From NCBI GenBank assembly GCA_019914995.1, contig CM034136.1, forward strand, positions 1,255,270-1,319,269: DNA of 64,000 bases, in the 5' to 3' direction. Under the pieces are notes generated by a model. That model was given only the letters and a program-made list of their open reading frames with translations. It did no database searches and was not told the DNA's origin. The stretch is from Acanthochlamys bracteata (Eukaryota; Streptophyta; Magnoliopsida; Pandanales; Velloziaceae). The position numbers and the translations under genes are program-made. How positions within the stretch are numbered: position 1 is the stretch's first letter; the number at the start of each line of letters is the position of its first letter. Positions 1-13,453 of the stretch are shown piece after piece.

Positions 1-1700
1 TAGAAGCTCCAAAACAGTGGAAGAATTTTTTTTCAAACGAAGTGTTATCATATTGATAACAAGGATTGAGCCAATAATCAGCGTCATGTGACTGATAATC
101 CCAAACATTAGTAATAATGTTGAGATATGGTGTAACGCTTTCCATATTCTTCTTGAATTTTCTCAATATTTCAGCTTTAGCACTACCATCACTATTTCGA
201 CAATTCCTATTATCACTATCGACAATATGGAGACCTATCATCACTATGGTGAATGTGAAGAATACGAACTACAGGAGCAGTAAGTTTACAATAATTGCAC
301 ACTCTGTTCGAAGTGAAGGAGTTAAAACATCATCAATATTTTTTTTTCTTTACATTTTTTGGAATACGTTGAAAGTGATCGTTCTCTTGTTATTAGTAGC
401 TCTCAAACTCTTCTGAGCTAATATACTTTGCAATGTAAAAGTTAGTAGCGAAATGAGTGATTGCTTGTGTATCTTTCTTCCATATGTAACTTTTCTCAAC
501 AAATGTAAAGAGAAGTAGTGATTGTAAATATACTTTATAGTTGTGAATGTATGAGCTATCAAGTTACCAACTTCTTTAACTTGTTAAAACCATAAAACAT
601 CAATACAATGTGCAAGACAGGGAGAACAAAACCGATCTGAAAGCTCTTTTCTAATAGTTTACTAGCAGATCATAATTAGATATATTCTCAGTGACAAAAT
701 TAAAACTCAGTTTCACTACTTATTAGACAACTTCTCTAAACAGCTTGTATAACATCTTGATCGTTTTTTAAATATCCGATGCATCAACAGTCTTGAGCAA
801 GACAGTACATTTCGGGCAATAAATTAAAAAATTAATAAGAGTTCTTCTATCTTGGATTTACCATCCATAAGTGATGATAGTGCATCATGTTTTTTTTCAT
901 GCGTCACGATAGCTTTCAACGTAGTGCTTCGTCTCTGCAACATTTTTATTCAACAAAAATTTTCTAACGAGCTTTATAACCTGCACCTATACTAGCAATA
1001 GGTTGAAAACACAGAGTTAACAAGTATTAAAAAGTACGTATGCATCAATCATCCATTTAGAGAAAGCAATCCTGCATCTTTTTGTAGCCTCCTTATTCTA
1101 CAAGACACTCTTCAAAGTGGGTTGTAGAGTGCTTCTCGTCCTGAAATAAGAATTATATGCATTAAACCTGTTGTGCTTCTTATTTGTATGCTTTTTTTGT
1201 TTATATAATCCTCTAGATTTTTTTAGACGTGTTTTGATCTGGCAGAACATATTTCGACTCATTGAATGTGTTATAAGCTTGCTCCTCACATACTCTGTAG
1301 TGTTGGCTAAAGATTTTGTCCATCGAACATTTCTTGATGTCTTTTTTTTTTTAAATGAAATCATCAATAAGTAGCTTTATCTGATTGCGAACATTGTCAT
1401 GAATGCAATTACAAGTTCCAACATCTCCTTTCACTTCAACAAAGTGTTGTTTGAATCAATTAATGCTACATTTTGCAAATATTTATGAATAATAATTACA
1501 TACCAATTTGCTCCTCTTGTTATTGCTGCCATTTCAAGCACCTTGTAGTGAATCTAAGCAGGATTGCTTTTCACTCTTGAAGAATTGAGTTTACGAAATT
1601 ATTGAAGATTGTGTGACAGAATTTGACAAAGATTAGTACCAAACACCATACATGGTGCATAACCCAATCTGTTGAAGATTGTGTGGCAGAATCCAATTGC
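1..1700 (-). pseudogene. Decayed hAT-superfamily transposase (runs off the left edge)
   Basis: On the minus strand, reading from about 1560 down to 1, broken reading frames give pieces of a hAT transposase in the right order. Around 1380-1450 there is a stretch like the end of a BED-type zinc finger (HFVEVKGDVGTC, then NVRNQIK). At 350-560 there is a segment resembling the part of hAT transposases after the DUF659 domain (IYNHYFSLHLLRKVTYGR, then LTLQSILAQKSLR). At 1-130 there is the C-terminal motif seen as HAA.YFLNP in the family, here SHDADYWLNPCYQYDN. Stops and frame changes separate the pieces, so it is not a working gene. The upstream limit near 1700 is a guess, and the C-terminal dimerisation domain lies beyond the window. 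Assignment rests on remembered family motifs only. Confidence 0.6.
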
Positions 1701-2121
1701 TATTCCTGTAACAATCAAGGATCAATCAGGCAATAGCAGCAGTGAGATGGTTCCAAGCGTTCAGTGAATCAAAGTTCCAGAGATGTGGCGATCAACCAAT
1801 TGCTAGCGAAGCAACCGGAGCTAATCGCGGTGGCAGGGAGAATTGAAGAGCAGAGCAGTGGAGGGAGAATCAAAAGAGCGGTAAAGTCACAAAGCAGCAG
1901 TGAAGGGAAAATGAAAGAAATAGAAAAAACCTAGATGAACTTGTCAAGGATGATGAAGAAAGAGTAAGAAAAATCTGAAAAAGACTCTAGTCAAAGTGTT
2001 AAAAGGTTGAATTGAAGAAAAAATCATGCAAGGGTTAGTTCCTAGTCTCAGTTAGTAATTGTTAGATAATAGGGTTTTTTTTTCTTTGTTTTGTTCACCC
2101 TGAGTCGACTCGAGTGGATGA

Positions 2122-2273
2122 GTCTATAGGTGAAATTGAAGTCCGTCTAAATCGATCCATTTCAATCAGGACTAAATGTTAAGATGGTTATTTCGCATAT
2201 TTGGATCAATTTAGGTTCCGAATCAAAAGTTTTCAGATCGACCAAGGCGGTCCGCTCTGGTTTGCTTAACTAT
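2122..2273. mobile_element. Possible degenerate short hAT-like MITE (CATAG family)
   Basis: The left edge (CTATAGGTGAAATTGAAGTC) and the inverted right edge (CTATAGTTAAGCAAACCAGA) resemble the ends of the better-preserved element at 15100-15767, including the inner motif GTCCGTCTAAATCGATCC. No clean target duplication is seen. Membership is an inference from partial similarity. Confidence 0.33.
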
Positions 2274-2495
2274 AGGTAAGGTAGGTTTCCGATCTCTTCT
2301 TGTAGATGGCGATTGGTCGAACATGCTGCTCATTTAAAAAGCAATCATTAACTTCTGAAACCAAATTAGGTAGTTAGCTAGCAACTTCAGCCCAAACCTT
2401 CTTAGGCTAAGGTTTTTGATGACATCTTATCAATTATATCAATCCAACATTGTTTTTCATGAATTGGAATTAAGATGGATGATTCTTATTAAAAA

Positions 2496-2538
2496 ATATA
2501 TATATGTATATGTATATGTATGTGTATATGTGTATATG

Positions 2539-2573
<35 letters not shown>

Positions 2574-2588
2574 CTATATATATATAGA
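2496..2588. repeat. TA/TATATG microsatellite
   Basis: Alternating purine-pyrimidine tract made of TATATG, TGTATG and TA repeats, about 90 bases long. It is translated only as a Tyr/Val shadow frame and is not coding. Likely length-variable between individuals. Confidence 0.85.
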
Positions 2589-2599
2589 TTTATGCTTTT

Positions 2600-3556
2600 C
2601 TTATTCCCACTAAAGGATTAACTAAAAGTATCGTAGAGATTTCACGCAATGAGATAAAGACTTCTTGCAACCTTAAAAGAAGATTTTGTATACCAAAATG
2701 TTCCATTAAGACCTAAGCTAATGGGCTCATTGCATCAACTCGGTAACTTTTTGTTGTTTTTACAGAGTATCCTTGAAACTTTAGTCCAAGAAGGCTTTGA
2801 GTAGTTTAATTTATTGGAGCAAAAATGTCTAAAGATAGAATTGACATATAGGCAATCAAGAATTGTGAATTTTATTGTGGAGAGGTGAAATTACAATTTT
2901 TATAAAATAAGGTGGAATGTAAATTCTTTTAACATTTATAAAAAGATTAAAAATTTGGGCAACCCTAGTTCCTGCTTGTTAACAAAATACAGGTCCTCCT
3001 TTGTATTCAAATAGATTAGGCGGCTTGCATTTTTAAGTTGAGCAACTCGATTCCATGACCCAATTTTGATTTGTCAGTATATTACATTTTGGCATTGCAA
3101 GTTTAGAAAGAGAGCTATTTTTACTCGAGGGTTGTTGTAATTTCAGACTATTTCTTCTTTAGCAACTTGCAGGTCTTGTTTAAGTAACTTTATTTTCGTA
3201 AAAGTATTTCCCAAAAATGTCTCTTAACTTAAATTAACTTTTAGAAATGTTTGCTCCTTCTTTGATGATTTTGCAGTTTTTACTCTCTATTTGTTGAATG
3301 TTTATACTAGTTGTATGGTGGGACAATCATTAGCTGGCTGGGTTTTGCAAATTCACTTCTTAAAATTTCGATACTGAGAAGGAACTTCCAGTTGGATGAG
3401 AGATTTTAATGGATTTATTTCTTTGAGCGTTTGCTTTCATTAAATGCATATCGTATATGACCATGTGTAACTGCTTTCTAATTCATAGAGATGAGTTGAG
3501 CTTGTTCTTTAAGGAAAAACATCTATTCGACAGTGCTATCCTTTTTGTCTTTGTAG
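2600..3556 (+). other. Upstream of the PsbP-domain gene; no coding exon recognised
   Basis: The first recognisable exon of the following gene begins right after a good acceptor (TCTTTGTAG) at 3556, so an upstream exon carrying the start codon and transit peptide should exist. I looked through this stretch for a Ser/Thr-rich open frame ending at a GT donor and found none that I can defend. It is AT-rich with T-rich tracts, as expected for intron or 5' flank. Confidence 0.4.
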
Positions 3557-6500
3557 GACTACAATGCTGGCATGACGTTATATGGCGATAAAGCCAAGCC
3601 AAAGAAATATGCGGCCCATTTTGCATCACAAGATGGGTAATTCTTTCATTGATCCTTCATATCAGAAACTCTTGGACTTTAGAATTGCTTTCTTTTGGCC
3701 TATGCTTTTGGCTTTATGTTGTTTACATCTTCGATAAGTTATCGTCCACCACAAGAAATAGCTATTAAAATGTTGTAGATCATAAATTCTTTTGGGAAAT
3801 TCAAGCAAAAAGGGCAGTCAATGGTCATAAGAACTTATTTTTGTGAAATAAGAATGAAACAATTTCCTGAGCTAACTGCTATATTCTTCAATTAGTATCT
3901 GCTTACCTTTCTCTGTAGTTTCTTCTTAAAATTATTTGCATAACAAATTAAATGTAAGGTATCACAGTCAGTTATTTTTATTGAAGTAATTGGGCTACAG
4001 TATCCCTTATCAGGGTTTAATGTCGGGTTGTACACTCAAGCTCAATAGAGCTCAATTGCCAGCCTTATCTCTGTTGTACCTTCAGTTATCACTGTGCTGT
4101 CATGTTTGCATGATGCTGCGAACTGTAAAATAGTTAAAATGCTAATTGGTCAGTTAAATGGAACTGCAATGAGCCATGAGGACTTAGAATTTGAATTTTG
4201 TTGGAAGTAAACTAAAAGCTCAACCAGATGCAACACAATAACAAAATACCAGGGTTTTTGATATTAATTCTTCAAAGTTTCAGTGAATGCTGCTGTACTT
4301 TGGCCATTTATCTATGCTGCCCTAGCCACATTCATAAGACAACAAGTAAAGGTTCAAACTTTTAGTTCTAAAAATGAATTATCATAAAATTTTGGGTTGA
4401 CTTTAAATATTTAAGTTTCACAATATATCACAAACAACTGAAGAATGTGTCCTTAAGATTAAGCTGCTTCTAGTTGAATTAGGTAAAGAGAACTGAATTT
4501 GCCTACATCAGCCCTGCTAAAGTTGAAGTTCTTACGCTTCTTTAACATGCTTAGCCAAAACTTGAACCTGTTATGTAGTGCAAAGAAAATGTTGTCCAGA
4601 CCAGAGCAAAGATTCAACTTTAACCTAAGCAAGTTCAACTTTAGCTAAAGTCTTTTTTATTCTGTTGTCTGGACAATGTTTCATATCCCGATGGTAGCCT
4701 CCAAGCACTAACCAGAACATATTTACTTGTGTGAGCCTATCCTGATGGATCTGAAAATGTCATTTTGGCCTACAGTTAAATATGTTTTATTGAGCTCATG
4801 GTAGGCTTCATGCATTTGAGAACAGAAACAGGATTTATGTTGTAAAAGCAAAGATCTTTTTGTCTTCGCCATTGTGCAGAGACTAGGAAGTGGTTCTGTA
4901 GATAAACCTTTTTTTGTTTCACTTTGTATATACAATATATGATATCTTGTCTTTTGCAACCTTTGTAGATCAGAAGCTGTAAGTGTGGTGATTCGGCCAT
5001 CCAATCAGCTAAAGATCACCTTCTTGGAGGTTTTGGATTATGGATTCATATTTTACATTGGATGATTTGCAACCTCATTAGATGTTGGAGTAGTGGCTTC
5101 CTTTAAGTGTTTCTTAGTTCTGTTGGCTAAGTTTTGCAAGCACATAAATCTATTGACTGTTTGATGCTCTAGCATAATAAATTAAAACTAAATGGTAATT
5201 GTAAGTTCAAATGTTATGATGTTAGTGTATCTTTGAATTATTTGAAAGCTTATAAGTAGGCTATATGGAGGAAATCATGTTTCTGGCGACTATACATTGA
5301 AATGAACAGGTACAATGACTTTAAAAGCATGTAAATTTTCTTGTATCTTATTAGGAACTTAGATCAGAAGGAAATTGTTGAAGTTCATGCATACTAACAG
5401 AAAAGTCATAAGCATCCAACTGTTCTCCTAATTATTCAAGGGTGTCAGAAATCCTTTTTAACACTTGTTCTAGTAATGAAGTTACTCTATTCATGAGCTG
5501 GGGATCACATGAAATAGGGATTCCAAATCTCTGCACACGTGGCGGCCACCTCTTTGCTAAAGTGCGGGTTGCTAAACTTAGCAATCAAAAGCTGCCATTG
5601 TAAGCAGGGATTTGACATCCCTATTTTACCAGATTCCAGCTTGTATTCAAGACCTTTCCTATATTGTATTCATAAAAAAGCAAACATTAGTAGTAACCTT
5701 TGTGTACATTAACCTGCAGGCGTAGTATAGGATTAAACTGAAGGTTAAAATTAGGTGGTTTGTAAGATAATTCGGTTGTCAAGTTGTTTTTTTGGTGGGA
5801 AGCCCTGGAGTTGGGTGAAATTGGCTTTCAAAATATTCTAAAAATTGTAAAAAAATGACGAAGTCAAGAAATGTGTCAAACTAGCAATACAGGAAAAAGG
5901 TAAGCAAGGAAACAAATGAAAGGTGTGAGCATTTACAGAGGTTTGGCTGCTGTTCAGTCTTTAGTGTCTTGATAGCTACACAAATTGTAAGGTACCATAT
6001 CGGAAATGAAACACCTTAATGAAGAGCTTGCCAATAATGTCAACTCCAGGACATGAGAACTCTACTAGCTAGTAACAACAAAATTTGGAGTATCAAATAA
6101 ATTCTTCAAAGCCTTCCCTATAAACTTTTAGGGTATTCGAGGTACGAGAAGTGAAGATTTAAGTACAAGACTATGTCGATGAAAGTAATGTCATAACAAA
6201 GATGCTTACATGTACTAGTAGTTCTGCAATTTGAGTGGGAGATTTGAGTCTATAATTGACTTTTCTATTGATGAATTAGACTCTAATTTCCTTGGTCGCA
6301 CTCATGCCTATGAGAACCCCATGAATTGTAACATTAACACTTTGATGAAATTAAGTCAATCAGCCTACCACAAAAATCCCATTGTTTCCTATTAAAGGTT
6401 ATTACTTGACTAAAAGCACCTAGTCTGGAGATACAGTTCTCTATCTCTAAACAGTGCAATGTCTCTGTGCCGACGTCGCACTGTCTTTGTGAACTCAGTG

Positions 6501-8652
6501 AGCTTTAATCTTTCATAGAATATGTTTTGACATAGTCGTTCTTTACCCTTTTCTGAAGACTTTAGAATTCAAACATGACTATTCAAGCAAGATTTTATAT
6601 ATTATATAGTATTTTGAGGAAGTCATGGTGATTTTTATTCCGTTTGCTTTCTCAGGCCAAAGATATCACTAACTTGGGCTCTCTAAAGCAGGTAGCTAAG
6701 ATATTTGTTCCTGGTAGGTACCTGAATTTGTGGTCAATTAGTATTATGTTTCATGACTGTTACTTGTCAAAACATATATTCATATTTTATGATTAGCTCC
6801 TGGATTCTTATTTAATATTAGATTAAGCTAGAGGGTAAGGACATACATAATCTTCCCAAGATAGGATATTAGCCAAGACTCTAAGGGGTCAATCTTGAAC
6901 GTATAATTCTGTGGGAGATTGAAAATTTTGTCATAACATATTTTAGTATCTAAAATATGTTAAATCAAAATTCAAGAGGTTCCCTCATCTGTCAATTCCG
7001 GACTGTATTATTATAAATGCACAATTGACTATGTAATTACACCCAAAAATATCTATATACATAATTTTATATCTGGGCATGCTGAAAGGTGGTGAATGTG
7101 GAGACAACATATACCTATATAAGAGGCACGCTTTGTAACTGAGTCTATCATAGGAACCATTGCACGATATATATTCATGTGACCCTCTTCAAATGATAGG
7201 TTTGTTGCTTTCTTCAATCTTTTTGGCTTTCCCAAAAACATATAAATTACATTAACTGCCTCTTTTCAGGTGGAGCAAAATTGTACTCTGCTCGTACAAT
7301 TAAAATTAAGGAAGATGAAGAAACATTACGGTAATCAGAACGTAACTATTTTTGGAATGTTTTTTCTTTTGCTGAAGTATTTATTCTGATTGGATGAGCG
7401 AGTTTATTGCATGATCCTTTTGCTCTTTAGTTGACCCTATTATTCGGTGCAATTCTGCTAGCATTTTTATTGTGTTAACTAAAAAAGCATTCTCATTATG
7501 AGAAGTTTCAGTTTATTTTAAACTTTATAATATTGATTTGGATTCTATTGTTGTCAGGACTTATTACTTTTATGAATTTGGGACTGATGACCAGCATATT
7601 GCTTTAACTGCTGCCATCAACAGGGGAAAGGTAAGTTGTGCATGGACTTCAAGAATAGTATCTTCAGCTCTCATTGTAGAGCCAATGAATTATGAATATG
7701 GAGAGAGCTACTTTTTCTTCAAAGAGGTCTTGAATGTTTAGTTATGTGAGATGGACGCTTTTGAACTTTCTTGAACTAACTATTCTCTTGATATAGAGTG
7801 CTATATCTGAGGCTCTTTTCTTTCTCTGATGTAATTGTTGTGCTGCAATGATTTTGATGGATAGATGAGATGTTTAAGGAATATTTACTACAGATAAATC
7901 AAACTCAATGAGAAGTCTGAAATTGGAGATTTTACCATAGCATGATATGGGGATATTTTGATGACCATACAATATGCTGTAGGAAAATGCACAGTGCTAA
8001 ATCTTTATGTGAGTGATATCTGGAAAAGACTTGCTACTGTGGGTGCTGGAAATAGGTTGTTCAGAGTGCCAGTTGTAACTCTAACATGCATATTTCTTTA
8101 ATGTGTGATCTCAGGCCTTACATGCAAATGATGACATATGTCAACTGTCAACTGAGGTGATGATAAACTTTAGCTAGGTTTAAGTTGCTGGAAAGATGAC
8201 ATTATTTTTATGTGACGGGAGTGAAGTTTTAGCACACAAGGAGATTGCCACTTGCAAAAAATGTTAGCAGTTTCGCTGATCTAATAATGAATGCTTGCCA
8301 TACAGCTTTTCCTTGCATCCGCTATTAATTTCTTAGTGCTCTCATGGTTAATCATACTCCTATGTCTACAGTTGATTGCAAACTATCCTTTTGTCATCTT
8401 TGGAAGTAGTGCTTGAACTACTATACTGCAGTTAGCCGTCAACCAAATTGTGCTTCGTGTGACAATATCATATATGGAGTTGGTCAAGAACTAATTGAAT
8501 TAACTGTACTGCATAATATCTTTAAATTATCTCCTTATAGTTGCATGTTTCTTTTGTAGGCATACATCGCTGGTGCAGCTGCTCCAGGAGTGAAATGGGA
8601 TAACGATGGTGTCAAGCTGCGGTCTGCTGCCATGTCGCTATCTCTACTCTGA
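3557..8652 (+). CDS. PsbP-domain family protein, thylakoid lumen type (5' end not found)
   Basis: Six exons with correct GT-AG borders and compatible phases: 3557-3636, 4969-5029, 6656-6713, 7270-7330, 7558-7630 and 8560-8652 (TGA). The joined product has about 141 residues. It shows PsbP-fold features in order: GMTLYGDKAKPKKY, the strand VSVVIRP, then DITNLGSLKQVAK, a YSARTIKIKEDEE strand, TYYFYEFGTDDQHIALTAAINRGKAYI (written here across two exons) and a C-terminal WDNDGVKLRSAAMSLSLL helix. PsbP-like and PPD proteins are lumenal, associated with photosystem II, photosystem I or NDH assembly, and are nuclear-encoded with a bipartite transit peptide. No start codon or transit peptide is visible, so this is either a gene with a distant first exon or a 5'-truncated copy. 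The exons themselves have no stops or shifts, which argues for constraint. Which PPD subgroup it is I cannot say. Confidence 0.66.
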
Positions 8653-9551
8653 CTATGTTAGAGCAGATTGTTGTTTTCTTCTGAATTGAGATTAAGAAAA
8701 CCAATGAACGACGTATGTCCTCATCAGCCATCTTCTACATTAAAGTTGAAAGAGAAATGTTGCATCAGGGTATCGCTATTTAATTAAAAATCATCCCAGC
8801 GCTTGGCTTTTGCTAAAAAGTTGAAATAGAAATGGTGTAGCAAAGTATTGCCACTTGAATTAGTGTTCATCCTAGGGCTCGGCACCCAATTTTTGTAGGC
8901 CTTTATATACCATGAGATCTAACTTAAACTATTTTATTAGGCTGTATTAGTTTCAAATCCTTTGTTGTTATTGAGAAAACATAATTTTTTGATCTTTTCT
9001 ACTTTACCATCCATGTGCCATGCCTTTAGAACTTGTAATATTATAAAAAATTTTAATTAAAAAATTTATTGTAAAATTGTTTTTATTATTTTTTAAAAAA
9101 TAGGGTTTGTTTTTTGAATAATTTTAAAATTTTTTTCTTTTAGTAAAATTCTATTTTATAAGTATTTGAAGCTCTCCTTTGAGCTTGTAAAATAATCTTG
9201 GAAATCTTTTAGAAAAGCGGAAGGAACTAATAAATATTTGTTTGTGTGTTCAGGAACATTTTATCTGTTGAGAAACAAACTATAGTTTAATAAAATATTT
9301 TTTTATAAAACTTTCTAATTTTTTAATTAATTTTTTATAGCATTTTATAAAAGTTTTAAAATTATATTTTAAATTTTTATATGTATTTTTTATTTATTTA
9401 AAGTTAAAAGTTTTAATTTTGTTTTTTGAAAAATTTTTAAAATATTTTTTATTTTATAGAAGCTTTTCATGGTAAGCATTTTTAAAAATCTCTTATAATT
9501 AGATATTAGTGTCTAATAAAGGTTAGAGAACTATATTTAGGATATAACAAG
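8653..9551. other. Downstream flank and AT-rich intergenic DNA
   Basis: Contains the 3' untranslated region of the PsbP-domain gene, then from about 8980 a strongly AT-rich stretch with T-rich and A-rich blocks in inverted arrangement, typical of eroded MITEs. No gene seen. Confidence 0.5.
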
Positions 9552-10314
9552 CATAGCAGTAAGAATTAGACCGGACATCGAATCAAAAAATTGTCCGAAT
9601 TACGATTCTCGAGTTGACTCGTCAGATCAACTGATCGAACTATCGGATCAATAATATTAAATTATTTTTAACCAATAATAATAATAATTATAGTGAAAAA
9701 TTTACTGTCATTATGGTACTATCAACAATAATAACAGTAGTAATCACAGCAAAAATTTAAAATATTTTTACTATAGCATTATTATCAGTAATAATAATCA
9801 CAGCAAAAATTAAGTATTGTCACCATGGCATTACCATCAACAATAATAATAACAACAAAAATATATAATGAAAAATATTTAAATAAATTAGAAGATTAAA
9901 AAAGAATAAAATTATAAAATAAATAAATCATAAAAAAGACAATCAACTTTTTTATGTATACATATTAGAGTCTAATATTGTACAATATAAAAAAAATTAC
10001 TAATAATTGATATTTATAAATAAGATATAATTAATTATATTTTTGTATTGTCATATCTAAATGTAAAATCTAAACTATATATTATTTTTTAACATAAAAC
10101 TATTAATAATTAATTTTATGTTAAATATATCATCAATTTAAAATTTTTAATTATTTTTTTAATTTTATTCAACTCGGTTTAATTTAGGCTGGTCGATCGA
10201 ATTGAAGTGGGTCAAAACGGATCGAAGCGGATCAAAACAGATCAATTATATAGATAATTTTTTTATAAATTCGGATCGATTTACCATCCGAATCGACGAT
10301 TTCAGATCACTATG
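9552..10314. mobile_element. hAT-like MITE, CATAG family (eroded copy)
   Basis: Left end CATAGCAGTAAGAATTAGAC followed by CGGACATCGAATCAAAAAAT matches, base for base over most positions, the inverted right end of the element at 15100-15767. The right end closes with CACTATG, the inverse of CATAGTG. Flanking 8-mers ATAACAAG (9544-9551) and GTAAAAAG (10315-10322) agree at 6 of 8 positions, as an aged target duplication might. The interior is AT-rich with GATCGAA/GGATC motifs near both ends and has no coding capacity. Confidence 0.6.
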
Positions 10315-10322
10315 GTAAAAAG

Positions 10323-11340
10323 CGTTAAAGGTAGACGATTGAGAATCATTAATATGCATTTCATTAGGACCTAAATAAGCACAGGAGAAAAGAAAGCCAA
10401 TCCGTTACTTCTTTAGTTTTTTTATCGGCTTCCCTATAAAGCTGCGGGACTCTATTTTCTAAAATAAGAGATTGTTTGAAATTATTTATGAAATACTTTT
10501 GATTAAAGGAATTTTTTTAATAAAGTTTTAGAAAATAAATTATGATTTTAAGTAAAAATTACACATAGTTATAAAATATATAATTTATCTATATTTTTAA
10601 ATTTAAAAACATTATAATACTGTAAACAAAATTTTAAAAATAAAATTAAGAAAGAAATAAATAAGAAGGTAATAACTAACGTCAAATAGTTCATCCGTAT
10701 TTTCCAATAAGTACCGGCAGATTTTGCATATTTTAATTTAGATACTATTTTTGTTAGCAAATAGTTTTAAATCTGTAAAAAAATAGGGCTCTTCAATGAT
10801 TATATACTTTCTTTTATGACTAAAAATAAATATCTACAGAAAATTATAATAAATTGTTTTTAAAAAATTTTATGACAAAATAATGTGTTAAATTAGTAAA
10901 TATTATTAAATATGAGAGTATATTCGAGTGGTTTAAACTAAAAATATCTTTATAAAAAATTTGAACAATTTATTATTTTTTCAAAAAATAAAATATTACA
11001 TATAAAATTGTGTTATTTATAATTTATTTATATTTTAAATTTTTAGAAAGACCTTTATAATATCACAGAAAATTCTTTAACAAATGAAATGTTAAAATAC
11101 AAGAAACATTGGACTTATTTATTTTATCTTAAAAATAAATTTAATAATAAATAAAATTAGAAATCATAAAAATAAATAAAATTTTATATTTTATATGATA
11201 TTATAATAGTTTAAATTAAATATTATAAATAATATTAATTAAAAACAATTATTAAAAAAAATTATTTATTTATATTAAAATGAGTTTGATATATAGATAA
11301 ATATTGATTAATATCTAGGGCAACAACTATGTACTCCCTC
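10323..11340. other. AT-rich intergenic DNA
   Basis: Very AT-rich (long runs of A/T with TAAATAAAA-type words). Probably several overlapping eroded MITEs; no ends or duplications I can define. No gene seen. Confidence 0.5.
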
Positions 11341-11373
11341 ACTCGACTTGGCCGCAACAGCCAGATCTCAACT

Positions 11374-11450
11374 CTCTACCACTCTCTATCTCTCTCACTG
11401 CTGCTAAGATTTCTCTACCACTCTCATCTCTCTCACTGCTGCTAAGATTT
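11374..11450. repeat. 39-bp tandem duplication
   Basis: Two adjacent copies, 11374-11412 and 11413-11450, of a CT-rich unit beginning CTCTACCACTCT and ending CTGCTGCTAAGATTT. They differ by a single-base indel and one short change, so the duplication is fairly recent. The CT-rich character resembles a plant 5' leader, but no start codon of a real gene follows closely. Confidence 0.85.
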
Positions 11451-13453
11451 CTAAGGCACATCTTAGCACTCAATCTTCAGATCTTCAGCATGACACTCCA
11501 GGTCTTCTGACTGCATAAATTTCAGACTTGTTTTTTTTTCTTTGGACTTTTATATTTTCATTTTAGTTGAATTTATTTGACGATTCTATGATATATCTAC
11601 TTTCTTCAACTCCAAGAATCCTTGTAGTATTTTTTCTGGTTACAATAGAATATAATGCAATATATAAGACATATCATCATAACTTTAGGTTTCTATTTTT
11701 TTATTTAATTAAATCTTAGATCATTTAACTTTTTTGAAGATGCACTTGCATAAATATTGTAAAAAGTTAAACACTACGGTTTTGATCTACAAAATTGGAA
11801 GTCTTGCTGTTGCCATTGCAGACATTAAAGAGCATGTTTTAGAGAAATTCTTGAATCTATTCTTTAGAAATCTCTATAAATGTAGCAAAAGCTTATACTA
11901 TTAATGTGTTCAATTAGCTTGAAGTGCTGTTTGAGATTTTGGAGAACTTTTGGTAATGGAAAGGAAATTGTTGTTTATTGGAGATTAGATGTGCATACAA
12001 ACATTCAGAGGCATTTGGTTGACTATTAAATTATGGCAATGAAAATTATAGCAATTTTCTCTCAGGTAACACATGTTTGACCAAAGGGTTATTATGTTTC
12101 TTTTGGTATGTACTGTTTTTCTTTCTTTAAAAAAGAGGAAAATAGGACTCATGTTTAGCTGGGAAACTCACACAAATGAGAAGGAAGGAAAATTTTTCAA
12201 TGAAGAAGTGCTCTCTGAAACAAACGTGTAAGTTGTTTTCTGCCAGATGGCTGTTCACATAACTCCACTCCCAGCCATTTCAATGGTTGCAAGGCAACTG
12301 AGTTTTTTGCGAATTTATTTGACTATAATTGTCATATGTCATATATAAGTTGCACTATTTTGTAATTACCAAACATTCTATAAGGATTTTCCGAGTTGAA
12401 GAAAGTGGATATACTATGGAATAGCCCGATAGATTTAGCTATTAAACTCATTCTGAAAACTACTTTAGTCTGAAGCTTTTGCAGCTGTAAAGATTAGGAG
12501 TGTTACTTTCGTAAAGTTATCGAGTCTTGGAAATATGGTTGCTTGGTAAGCAATCTACTCACTTTTTTTTGGATTCACACTGACCGTAATCATTTCTACT
12601 ATTATTCTTAACTGAGTTTGGGATTGAAGTTGTTGCTTTTTATCTATAGTTAGAAAGCTTATCAAAAGAAGATTTTGTATTTTGCAAAGTGTTATGTTAG
12701 CAAGTATTCAATGTCTAGATCATCTGAGTTTAAACAAGGCAAAGACTATGTCTGTCAAATGAATTTGTTTTCCTTTTTAACTTTGTTATGTCCACTGCAT
12801 GTTTTTTAGTTGTTTTTGAAACTAAAACAATCTTACATTCTCTGAATTCAGTCTTCTTTGCAGTTGATCCTCATTGTAGTTAACCCTGTACAAAGCAAGC
12901 TCTAGAATGTGTAAAAGGGCCTTTTAGTTTCATTTGACACTGATGTTTAACAATGTGCAGTTGGTATAACTTTATCATGGAAATTGTCATCAATTGTTGA
13001 GCTTCTCATTCCTTGTTTACTAACCAACAAATTTATCTGTTAAAGTGATAAAGTTTGTAGCCAAACTGTTTGATTTTAGTTTTGAAATGGTAATATTGTG
13101 AGGTAATCTAGCTAAGGAGAACTGCAGGGTAGCAATGTGTAATTTTAATGAATAGAGCAATGAGCTTCTCATTCTAGTTTTTAGCAATAGTCAATTGTAG
13201 ACTAATAACAACTCAAACAATCCAAATTTGGCAAATAAATGACTAAGGTGCTGACTGTGAAAAGATCATTTAGATAACCATGCAAAAAACTGTACTGTTG
13301 GATCTGCTAAGGAAATCCAATCTACATTTAGCTTCCTAGGTCATATGGCATTCAGTATGAATACAATTCTGCTCCCTCCTCTTCCTCCATAAAAGACAAT
13401 TTGAACTTTAAGTTTCTTCTTTCTTGCAACTCCTTGTAAGAGTACTTATTTCT
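11451..13453 (+). other. Upstream region of the broken sugar-transporter gene; no coding found
   Basis: Two kilobases of moderately AT-rich, non-repetitive sequence with no open frame that resembles a protein. It could be old 5' leader and intron belonging to the sugar-transporter remnant that begins at 13454. Confidence 0.4.

Noticed and set aside
117-416. 99-residue plus-strand open frame
   Set aside because: It is the reverse of the decayed hAT transposase, which is the frame with recognisable motifs.
2416-2613. 65-residue open frame rich in Tyr and Val
   Set aside because: Produced by the TA/TATATG microsatellite.
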